A DNA stretch of 15,685 nucleotides, from assembly GCA_964600165.1 (NCBI GenBank), contig CAZRIP010000097.1, positions 1 through 15,685 of the forward strand, in the 5' to 3' direction. The notes below the pieces were generated by a model. It was not told where the DNA came from. It did not search any database and saw only the letters and a program-made list of their open reading frames with translations. Each line of letters begins with the position of its first letter. Within the stretch, counting starts at the first letter, position 1. This stretch comes from CAZRIP01 sp964600165. GTDB lineage: Bacteria; Elusimicrobiota; Elusimicrobia; UBA1565; UBA9628. A program made the position numbers and the translations under genes. Below are positions 7,703 through 13,994 of this stretch, piece by piece.

Positions 7703-7708
7703 TAGAAT
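7703..7708 (+). promoter_or_regulatory. Candidate -10 box of alr (probably leaderless)
   Basis: TAGAAT is followed by six bases and the GTG start of alr, so the predicted transcript start coincides with the start codon. There is no ribosome-binding site between them, and no clear -35 is seen. Confidence 0.5.
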
Positions 7709-7714
7709 GGCCGC

Positions 7715-8770
7715 GTGACCGACCTCAAGTGGATCGAGATCGACCTCGGCGCGATCCGCCGCAACGCGCGCTGGGTCCGCGGCAAGCTCGAGCGCGGCGT
7801 CCGGCTGATGGCCGTCGTCAAAGCCGACGCCTACGGCCACGGCGCGGCCGCCGTCGCCAAGGCCCTCGTCAAGGAAGGCGTCGAGTCCCTCGGCGTCCTG
7901 ACCCCCGCCGAGGCGGCGGAGCTGCGCGCCGCCGGCGTCAAGACGAAGGTCCATCTCCTGGCCCCCGTGCTGCCGGAAAACGCGCGCGACGTCGTCGAAG
8001 TCAAGGCCACGCCGACGATCGACTCGCTCGACCAGGCGCGCGCCCTGAACGCCGCCGCGCCGGCGTCGGGCCTGGGCGTGCACATCGATTTGGATTTCGG
8101 CCTCGGCCGCTGGGGCTTGCCCGCGAAAGCGCTTCCGGCCTTTCTCGCCGCGCTCAAGAGGCTCAAGAAGCTCCGCCTCGAAGGCCTCTCGACCCACATC
8201 GACTACGTGCCCGGCAAGAACTCGGTGGAAGCCGAGCAGAAGCTGCGCCAGTTCTCCCGGCTCGCCCAGCCTCTCAAGCGCGAGAATCCGGCCCTGCTTT
8301 GCCACGCCGCCAACAGCTCCGTGCTGATGGATTTCCCGCACTGGCAGCTCGACATGGCGCGCGTCGGCAACCTGCTCTACGGGATCAAAGTAGGCGCCGC
8401 GAAAACCTCGCCGCTCGAGAACCCATGGAAGTTTCAGGCGCGCGTGATCGCGCTGCGCGACGTCGTGCGCGGGCGCTCGATCGGCTACGCGAGCGAATAC
8501 GTCGCCGCGCGCTCGATGAGGGTCGCCACCCTTCCCGCCGGCTACGCGGACGGCTTGACGATGGAGCCGGCCGAGCGCTTGATCAGCCTCTCGGGCTTCC
8601 GCTACTGGGGGATGATCGGCGACAAGAAGGCGCCGTTCGTCGGGCGCTGCGGGATCGCGCATTGCCTGGTGGACGTGACCGACGTGCCGCAGGCCCGCGT
8701 GGGGACGCCCGTGCGCCTGCCGATCCGCCGCACCGCCGCCAACGCGCAGCTCCGGCGCGTCTATACCTGA
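7715..8770 (+). CDS. alr: alanine racemase
   Basis: The PLP enzyme interconverts L- and D-alanine, supplying D-Ala for peptidoglycan. The start is GTG. The N-terminal barrel carries A-V-V-K-A-D-A-Y-G-H-G with the PLP lysine at residue 36. It also has D-F-G-L-G-R-W-G (matching the usual D-x-G-M-G-R-x-G), S-T-H-I-D and C-H-A-A-N-S. The C-terminal domain has S-I-G-Y-A-S-E-Y and the catalytic-tyrosine block L-P-A-G-Y-A-D-G. Two oddities stand out. Where the family normally has G-R-V-C-M-D-Q, this protein has G-R-C-G-I-A-H, losing the Met-Asp pair near the substrate carboxylate. The last ~30 residues also look shortened, ending R-R-V-Y-T without the usual helix before it. Total length is 351, slightly short for the family (about 360-390). 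It is most probably a working racemase but an altered substrate range is possible. It is transcribed away from the Gly/His-rich gene and precedes a LysM gene. Confidence 0.92.
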   Translation: MTDLKWIEIDLGAIRRNARWVRGKLERGVRLMAVVKADAYGHGAAAVAKALVKEGVESLGVLTPAEAAELRAAGVKTKVHLLAPVLPENARDVVEVKATPTIDSLDQARALNAAAPASGLGVHIDLDFGLGRWGLPAKALPAFLAALKRLKKLRLEGLSTHIDYVPGKNSVEAEQKLRQFSRLAQPLKRENPALLCHAANSSVLMDFPHWQLDMARVGNLLYGIKVGAAKTSPLENPWKFQARVIALRDVVRGRSIGYASEYVAARSMRVATLPAGYADGLTMEPAERLISLSGFRYWGMIGDKKAPFVGRCGIAHCLVDVTDVPQARVGTPVRLPIRRTAANAQLRRVYT

Positions 8771-8772
8771 AA

Positions 8773-8794
8773 ATTTGAGCTGGATTTGAGCCGG
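8773..8794 (+). repeat. Tandem 11-base direct repeat abutting a promoter (possible activator site)
   Basis: ATTTGAGCTGG (8773-8783) is followed directly by ATTTGAGCCGG (8784-8794), ten of eleven bases identical. The repeat ends two bases before the -35 of the LysM gene. An 11-base period on one face of the helix next to a -35 is the usual layout of OmpR/PhoB-type response-regulator sites. The assignment to that class is inference. Confidence 0.5.
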
Positions 8795-8796
8795 CC

Positions 8797-8825
8797 TTGA
8801 CGCGCGCGCGGGGCGGGGCTATCCT
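8797..8825 (+). promoter_or_regulatory. Sigma-70-type promoter of the LysM/FecR gene
   Basis: TTGACG (8797-8802) and TATCCT (8820-8825) are separated by exactly 17 bases, a near-consensus housekeeping promoter. The predicted transcript start is around 8832-8833, next to the ATG at 8834, so the message is nearly leaderless. It lies between the alr stop and the next gene, so the LysM gene can be expressed independently of alr. Confidence 0.7.
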
Positions 8826-8833
8826 CTTGAGTG

Positions 8834-10246
8834 ATGCACGTCATCTGGCTCCTGGGTGCGCTCTCGGCGTTCGCCCGCGCCGCCGGCCCGGCCGACCTGC
8901 CCGAGCAGACGATCCAAGAGGTCGTCGTCAAGCGCGGCGACACGCTGTGGAGCATCGCCAACGCCTACCTCAAGGACCCGCAGAAGTGGGACGAGCTCCT
9001 CAAGTATAACCAGCTTCCCTCGTCGGATCCGACCGTCGCGCTGCCGGGCATGACGCTCAAGGTCCCGATCAAGCTCATCAAGGAGGAGCTGCGCGCCGCG
9101 CGCTTGGTCTCCGTCGCCAACCGCGTGCTCTTTCGCCGGCGCGACAAGGCCGACTGGGACGCGGCCGCGCTCGACATGGAGCTTTATCGCGGCGACGCGC
9201 TGCGCACGCTCGAGAACGCGCGCGCGCGCGTGCGGTTCCTCGACGCCGGCGTTCTGAGCCTCGATCCGAACTCGATGGCGCTCATCAAGCCGCCCAAGGC
9301 CGATTACGACGTCAAGCTCGAGGCGGGCTCGGTCTTCATGGGTCACGCGCGCGTCGTGACGGCCTCGGCGCGCGTCACGCCCCGAACGCCCGAGACGCAG
9401 TATTCGGCCACCGTGAGACCGGACCTCAGCACGCTCGTCGAGGTGTACAAAGGCCGGGCCGGCGTCGAGGGCGCGGGCAGGACGGTCGAAGTCGACGCGG
9501 GGCTCGCGTCGGAAGTCCGGCTGGGGCTGGCCCCCTCGGTGCCGGCCAGGATCCCGAACCTGCCCGAGTTCGAGGCCCGCGCGGCGGCGTTCAACGGCGA
9601 GCAGGTCCGCGGCCAGGCGCGCCTCAAGGTCAAGGCCGGCGCCGAGCTCGCCCTCGACGCCGACGCCGACCAGATCAACAAGGCGGCCGACGTCTCCGAC
9701 CTGAAGACGATGCTCGCCAACCTGCGCGTCGGCGTGCCGATCTCCGGCTTCCGCGTCCAAGCCTCGCGCACGCGAGGCTTCGAGAAGCTCGTGCTCAACC
9801 GCGTCTTCGACACCGAGGAGCGCGTCACCGCCAACGCCCAGAACCTCCCGCCGGGAGTCTACTGGTTCCGCCTCGCGCTCATCGACCTGCTGCACGTCGA
9901 GGGAAAGCTCTCCGCGCCGCGGCTTTTCTCCGTAAACCTCGCTCAAGAGCGGCGGGAGATCGACCTCAAGGAGGCCCTGGTCGTCTCGAAGCCGCCCGGC
10001 GACGTCAGGGTCGTCTCCGAGCTCTATCAAGTCGAGGGCGAGGCCAAGTACGAGGAGCTCGTCGTCACCGTCAACGGCCGCCCGGTCGTCGAGGACGACA
10101 AGGGCCGCTTCTCGATCGTCATCAAGCTGCGCCCGGGACCCAACGACGTGGCCGTCAAGGTCCGCCGGCCCGACGGCGAGTCGGAGACCGTGGTGCGCCA
10201 AGTGCTCTATGACAACGGGAACTTCGGCAAGGAGCTCGAGCCGTAA
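8834..10246 (+). CDS. exported LysM and FecR-domain protein
   Basis: The 470-residue protein starts with a signal peptide (M-H-V-I-W-L-L-G-A-L-S-A-F-A-R-A-A, cleavage near residue 17). One LysM domain follows, about 29-78: V-V-V-K-R-G-D-T-L-W-S-I-A-N-A-Y, then L-P-G-M-T-L-K-V-P. LysM binds peptidoglycan glycan strands. Next is a FecR-like beta region (about 105-230), with the typical G-D-A-L-R-T-L-E-N-A-R-A-R-V-R-F and V-K-L-E-A-G-S-V. The C-terminal half (about 285-470) looks like two beta-sandwich modules, the last with V-V-T-V-N-G-R-P-V and R-P-G-P-N-D-V-A-V-K-V. LysM+FecR proteins occur in many diderm bacteria and are generally uncharacterised; this is not a canonical TonB-linked FecR because no membrane segment follows. 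GTG at 8831 is an alternative start. The gene has its own promoter, follows alr and converges on the PBP1A gene, which fits a cell-wall role. Confidence 0.85.
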   Translation: MHVIWLLGALSAFARAAGPADLPEQTIQEVVVKRGDTLWSIANAYLKDPQKWDELLKYNQLPSSDPTVALPGMTLKVPIKLIKEELRAARLVSVANRVLFRRRDKADWDAAALDMELYRGDALRTLENARARVRFLDAGVLSLDPNSMALIKPPKADYDVKLEAGSVFMGHARVVTASARVTPRTPETQYSATVRPDLSTLVEVYKGRAGVEGAGRTVEVDAGLASEVRLGLAPSVPARIPNLPEFEARAAAFNGEQVRGQARLKVKAGAELALDADADQINKAADVSDLKTMLANLRVGVPISGFRVQASRTRGFEKLVLNRVFDTEERVTANAQNLPPGVYWFRLALIDLLHVEGKLSAPRLFSVNLAQERREIDLKEALVVSKPPGDVRVVSELYQVEGEAKYEELVVTVNGRPVVEDDKGRFSIVIKLRPGPNDVAVKVRRPDGESETVVRQVLYDNGNFGKELEP

Positions 10247-10258
10247 GAACGGCCGGGG

Positions 10259-12586
10259 CTACTCCAGCAGGATCGGCTCGTCGGAGTTCTTGGCCGGCTG
10301 CTGAGGCTTGCTCGGCTGCTGCTCGAGCTCTTCATCGCCAGGAAGCGGCTCGGGCGCGGGCCCATTGTCGACCGGAGCGACCTGCTGGATCGCCGTCGTC
10401 GTCGAGATCGCGAGCGCGCCCGGCGGCGCCGGAGAGATCGCCGAGGCGGGCGAGTTGCCCGCCGCCAGGGCCTGCAGCTGCGCCGCGAGAGGCTGCGCGT
10501 GGTCGAGCGAGCAGTAATTCGCGGGCTCGGTGCCTTTTTGAAAAGCCTCGAGCAGCACGTTCTTCCTCGGGCACGTCGGAAGCGCGAGCAGCCCGGAGGC
10601 CGAGTCGATCTTCGAGAAGACGATCCCCGGAGGAGCGGGGAAGTCGCGCTTGGGATAGTCTTTCAGGATCTCGCCCATGATCTCGGTCCACCACGGCACG
10701 ACGGTCGAGCCGCCCGTCCAATCCTTGCGGCCGAGCGACGAGAAGTCGTCGTAGCCCATCCAAGCCGCGGCCACGAAATCGGGCGTGAAGCCGATGAACC
10801 AAAGGTCTCGGTTGTCGTTGGACGTGCCGGTCTTGCCGCCGAGCGGGCGGCCGAGCCGCCGCGCGTAGGTGGCCGTGCCGGCCTGCACGACGCCCTTGAG
10901 CAGGTTGGTCATCAGGTACGCGAGCTGCGGCGACATCGCCTCGTGGTCCGACGGAACGTGGCTTTCGAGCTGCTTGCCGGATGAGTCCTCGACGCGCTCG
11001 ACGGTGTAGGGGGTCACGTTGATGCCGCCGTTGGCGAAGGTCCCGAACGCGTCGGCCATCTCGAGCGGGCTGACGACCGAGGAGCCCAGGCCCAGCGACA
11101 AGACGGGGTCGAGGTCGCTGTGGATGCCGGCCTTGTGCGCGAGCTCCACGACGACCGGCGGACCGATCTTCTCGATGAGGCGGACCGAGGCGATGTTGCG
11201 CGAGTGCGCCAGCGCCGTGCGCAGCGTGATCGTCCCGAAGAACTTGCCGTCGAAATTGTTCGGGACCCAGATCTTGAAGTCCTCGGACTGAGCGAAGGGC
11301 TGGGTCGCGAGGTTGATCGAGTACTGGTCCGTCGCGCCCTCGAGCAGGCGCCAATCGCGGCCGTCGTAATAGTACGCCAGCGGGGAGTCGTCGATGAGAG
11401 AAGCCGCGGTGTAGCCGGACTGCAGCGCGGCAGCCCAGACGAACGGCTTGAACGTCGAGCCGGGCTGGCGCCGCGCCTGGACCGCGCGGTTGAATACCGA
11501 GTCGCGCCCGCCGATCATCGCGCGGATCGCGCCCGACTTGACGTCCATCAGCACGAAGGCGCCTTGGATCTTGCCCGGCGGCGCGGTCGAGACCTCGACG
11601 CCTTCGGGGACCTGCTGCATCTCTTTCTGCTTGCGGTCCCACTCCTTCATCGCCTTCTCGTCGAAATCGGCGAGCGCCTTCTCCATCACCGCCTCGGCCT
11701 GCTTCTGCATGTCGAGGTCGAGGGTGGTGTAGATCTTCAAGCCGCCGCGCCAGAGGCTCGTATAGCCGTATTTCGCTTCCAAGCGCTTGCGCACGTGCTC
11801 GACGAAATAAGGGGCCTGCGTCGCCTGCGCCAGCGGCCGCTGCGTCGGGATCGGCGCCAAGTTGGCCGCGTCGCGCTCCTTGGAGGTGATCATGCGCTCC
11901 TCGACCATGCGCTGCAGCACGATCGAGCGGCGCCGCTTCGCGTTCTCGGGATGCTGGAACGGGTTATTGGCGCGCGGCGCGCGCACCAGGCCCGCGAGCA
12001 GCGCGCAATCGGCCAACGTCAGCTCGTTGACCTCCTTGCCGAAGTAGAGGTGCGCGGCGGAAAGCACGCCGTAAGCCCCCTCGCCGAAATAGACCTGATT
12101 GAGGTAGTACTGCAGGATCTCGGGCTTCGAGAAATTGCGCTCGATCTCGACGGCGAGCAGGACCTCCCTGATCTTGCGCGTGATCTTGCGCTCGGGCTTG
12201 AGGAAGATCTGCTTGGCGAGCTGCTGGGTGATCGTCGAGGCGCCCTGGACGACCCTTCGAGCCAGCAGGTTTCGAAGCGCCGAGCGGATCATGCCCTTGG
12301 GCGAGATGCCGAAGTGGTTGAAGAAGTTGTCGTCCTCGACGGCGATGACCGCGTTTTGAAGATCGACCGGGATCTTGTTGAGCGTCAGCAGCGCGCGGCG
12401 CTCGATCGCGAAGTCGGCGATCACCTCGCCCTTGGAGTCGTAGACGTGCGTCGAGAGCGACGGGGTGTAGTCCTCGAGGGTCTTGATATCCGGCAGGCCG
12501 ATCAGCAGCTTGCGCAAGACGAAGCCCCCCGCGACGAGGCCGCAGGCGACGACGGCGCACCAAAAATAGAAGCGAACGCGGGGCAT
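10259..12586 (-). CDS. class A penicillin-binding protein (PBP1A type)
   Basis: This bifunctional enzyme polymerises lipid II and cross-links peptidoglycan on the outer face of the inner membrane. The 775-residue product has an N-terminal membrane anchor (about 5-25). The GT51 glycosyltransferase carries E-D-D-N-F-F-N-H-F-G with the catalytic Glu at 84, G-A-S-T-I-T-Q-Q-L-A-K-Q and E-I-L-Q-Y-Y-L-N-Q-V-Y-F-G. The transpeptidase follows with S-T-F-K (nucleophile Ser377, Lys380), S-R-N and K-T-G-T (Lys585). The tail after about 700 is rich in Pro, Ala and Gln and probably disordered. An in-frame ATG at 12637 is rejected: a consensus TATAAT lies between it and the ATG at 12586, and the residues before the second Met are not membrane-like. 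The stop is 12 bases from that of the convergent LysM gene, leaving no room for two terminators. The opposite flank shares a divergent regulatory region with the flavoenzyme gene. Confidence 0.95.
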   Translation of the reverse strand: MPRVRFYFWCAVVACGLVAGGFVLRKLLIGLPDIKTLEDYTPSLSTHVYDSKGEVIADFAIERRALLTLNKIPVDLQNAVIAVEDDNFFNHFGISPKGMIRSALRNLLARRVVQGASTITQQLAKQIFLKPERKITRKIREVLLAVEIERNFSKPEILQYYLNQVYFGEGAYGVLSAAHLYFGKEVNELTLADCALLAGLVRAPRANNPFQHPENAKRRRSIVLQRMVEERMITSKERDAANLAPIPTQRPLAQATQAPYFVEHVRKRLEAKYGYTSLWRGGLKIYTTLDLDMQKQAEAVMEKALADFDEKAMKEWDRKQKEMQQVPEGVEVSTAPPGKIQGAFVLMDVKSGAIRAMIGGRDSVFNRAVQARRQPGSTFKPFVWAAALQSGYTAASLIDDSPLAYYYDGRDWRLLEGATDQYSINLATQPFAQSEDFKIWVPNNFDGKFFGTITLRTALAHSRNIASVRLIEKIGPPVVVELAHKAGIHSDLDPVLSLGLGSSVVSPLEMADAFGTFANGGINVTPYTVERVEDSSGKQLESHVPSDHEAMSPQLAYLMTNLLKGVVQAGTATYARRLGRPLGGKTGTSNDNRDLWFIGFTPDFVAAAWMGYDDFSSLGRKDWTGGSTVVPWWTEIMGEILKDYPKRDFPAPPGIVFSKIDSASGLLALPTCPRKNVLLEAFQKGTEPANYCSLDHAQPLAAQLQALAAGNSPASAISPAPPGALAISTTTAIQQVAPVDNGPAPEPLPGDEELEQQPSKPQQPAKNSDEPILLE

Positions 12587-12601
12587 AGGGTCGGCGCCGC
12601 A

Positions 12602-12607
12602 ATTATA
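12602..12607 (-). promoter_or_regulatory. Consensus -10 box of the penicillin-binding protein gene
   Basis: A perfect TATAAT on the minus strand lies 15 bases before the ATG at 12586, predicting a leader of about nine bases. At the usual 17-base spacing the -35 position falls inside the palindrome at 12624-12640, and no good -35 match is seen there. Confidence 0.6.
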
Positions 12608-12623
12608 CCTTTTCGATTCAACA

Positions 12624-12640
12624 GCGGTGCCAGGCACCGC
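12624..12640. promoter_or_regulatory. Perfect 17-base palindrome between divergent promoters
   Basis: GCGGTGCC-A-GGCACCGC has two perfect eight-base arms around a single base. It covers the expected -35 positions of both divergent genes (PBP1A-type to the left, glycerol-3-phosphate dehydrogenase-like to the right). It could be an operator for a dimeric regulator. Alternatively it could be a copy of a dispersed REP-like palindrome, since short GGTGCC/GGCACC palindromes are common in GC-rich genomes. No second copy was noticed in this window. Confidence 0.45.
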
Positions 12641-12650
12641 GTCAACTTGA

Positions 12651-12656
12651 TAGGAT
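12651..12656 (+). promoter_or_regulatory. Candidate -10 box of the flavoenzyme gene (probably leaderless)
   Basis: TAGGAT is followed by six bases and the ATG at 12663. There is no ribosome-binding site, so transcription probably begins at the start codon. The -35 position lies in the palindrome. Confidence 0.5.
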
Positions 12657-12662
12657 CACGTC

Positions 12663-13994
12663 ATGTACGACGTGATCGTGATCGGCGGCGGCGTGACCGG
12701 GGCGGGAACGGCCCGGGATTGCGCCATGCGCGGGCTCAAGACCCTCCTGCTCGAAAAAGGGCGGCCCGGCATGGGCACGACGATCACCTCCACTCATCTC
12801 ATCCACGGCGGCCTGCGCTACCTCTTATACGACCGCCTGACGACTCACACGACCTGCTGGGACTCTGGCCACATCGTGCGCATCGCCGGGCCGCTGCTCT
12901 CGCGCCTGCCGATCGTCTGGCCGGTCTACGAGGGCCATACGCACGGCCTCGAGACCGTCGAGACGCTGCTCGAGGTCTACGACCGCTTCTCGGCGATGAA
13001 AGGCGGGCTGCCTCACGTCCGGCTTTCGCCGGAGCGGGCGCTCGCTTACGTCCCCGGGCTCAAGCGCGATGGCTTGCTCGGCGCGCTCGTCTTCGACGAG
13101 TGGTGGATCGATCCGCTCGCCCTCGTCGACGCCAATCTCGACTCCGCGCGCGAGCACGGCGCCGAGGTCCGCGCCGGCGCCGCCGTCGCGGCGCTGGCGC
13201 GCGACGGCGAGCGCGTGCGCGGCGTCGTCGTCGGAGGCGAGACGCTCGAGGCGAAGGTCGTCATCAGCGCGGCCGGCCCGTGGATCGGCAAGGTCGCGGG
13301 CTTGGCCGGGCTGTCGATCCCGCTGCGGCTTCAGAAAGGGACCCATCTCGTCTACAAAGAGCGCCTGACGCCGGTCGGGCTGCTGCTCGAGGCCGTCGAC
13401 CGCGGCCGCTACGTGTTCGTCGTCCCCTCGCCCCAAGGCACGCTCGTCGGGCCCACCGACATCGCCGCGCCCGAGGATCCCGACAAGGTCTCCACGCATC
13501 CCGACGAGATCAAATACCTGCTCGACTCCGTCCGGCGCTCGCTGCCCGATTTTCCCGAGCGCTACGACGCCACGGTCGTCGGCGCCCGGCCGATCCTCGG
13601 CCAAGCCGGCAGCGAGAAGCTGCTTTCCCGCGAGTTCGAGGTCTTCGATCACGAGCGCCGCGACGGGGTGCCGGGCCTCGTGACGATCGGGGGCGGCAAG
13701 ATGTCGGACTTTCGCGTGATGGCCGAGGCCGCGGCCGACGCGGCGTGCGACAAGCTCGGCCGCGGCAAGCCGTGCCGGACGTTCCTCGAGACGCTCGACG
13801 GCGGGCCCGTCGGGGAGATCCGCTCCTACCCTAAGCCCTGGCGCCCCCTCAAGAAGTTCCTCAGGCGCCACCCGCGGCTGCGGGAGCTCCACGCGCTCGC
13901 CTATCTCGGCGGGGCGTTCGCGCGCCATTGGGCGCGGCGAGAGCTCGTCGAAAACCGCCCGCCCGAGGACCTCGCGGCGTATTACGCCGCTTAA
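12663..13994 (+). CDS. FAD-dependent glycerol-3-phosphate dehydrogenase-like oxidoreductase
   Basis: The 443-residue protein opens with a Rossmann FAD-binding motif, V-I-V-I-G-G-G-V-T-G-A-G (4-15), and the acidic E31 that binds the ribose. Next come S-T-H-L-I-H-G-G-L-R-Y-L (43-54), the hallmark of GlpD/GlpA enzymes, and A-A-G-P-W. Later it has V-V-G-A-R-P-I-L-G, matching the conserved substrate-binding Arg region, and T-I-G-G-G-K-M-S-D-F-R near the C-terminus of the FAD domain. GlpD feeds electrons from glycerol 3-phosphate into the quinone pool at the inner membrane. This protein is about 60-100 residues shorter than GlpD or GlpA. It lacks the full C-terminal cap of GlpD and the cysteine-rich domain of GlpA, so physiological substrate and electron acceptor are uncertain. 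No glycerol kinase or transporter is nearby. It ends by sharing stop-codon bases with the convergent kinase-like gene. Confidence 0.85.
   Translation: MYDVIVIGGGVTGAGTARDCAMRGLKTLLLEKGRPGMGTTITSTHLIHGGLRYLLYDRLTTHTTCWDSGHIVRIAGPLLSRLPIVWPVYEGHTHGLETVETLLEVYDRFSAMKGGLPHVRLSPERALAYVPGLKRDGLLGALVFDEWWIDPLALVDANLDSAREHGAEVRAGAAVAALARDGERVRGVVVGGETLEAKVVISAAGPWIGKVAGLAGLSIPLRLQKGTHLVYKERLTPVGLLLEAVDRGRYVFVVPSPQGTLVGPTDIAAPEDPDKVSTHPDEIKYLLDSVRRSLPDFPERYDATVVGARPILGQAGSEKLLSREFEVFDHERRDGVPGLVTIGGGKMSDFRVMAEAAADAACDKLGRGKPCRTFLETLDGGPVGEIRSYPKPWRPLKKFLRRHPRLRELHALAYLGGAFARHWARRELVENRPPEDLAAYYAA

Larger units (their letters stand above)
7580..7714. other. Divergent intergenic region between the Gly/His-rich gene and alr
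   Basis: This is the longest gene-free stretch (135 bases) and is less GC-rich than its surroundings. It holds the TATACT box of the minus-strand gene and the TAGAAT box of alr. Between them are two small hairpins: CCATC/GATGG at 7617-7630 with a four-base loop, and CCTAT/ATAGG at 7640-7655 with a six-base loop. The heptamer GGCCTTT occurs twice, at 7630 and 7654. I could not match the region to a known riboswitch or regulator site. Confidence 0.4.

Noticed and set aside
10240..10253. GCCGT-AAGA-ACGGC hairpin at the end of the LysM/FecR gene as a terminator
   Set aside because: The stem is only five base pairs, includes the stop codon and has no U run on either strand.
12587..12637. Upstream ATG for the penicillin-binding protein (17 extra residues)
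   Set aside because: A consensus TATAAT at 12602-12607 lies between this ATG and the next one, and the extra residues interrupt the expected short cytoplasmic tail before the membrane anchor.
11120..13834. A 904-codon plus-strand open frame across the PBP1A-type gene and into the flavoenzyme gene
   Set aside because: It is antisense to a gene with all penicillin-binding motifs and out of frame with the flavoenzyme. Its translation is Arg/Leu/Asp-rich filler with no motif, a product of high GC.
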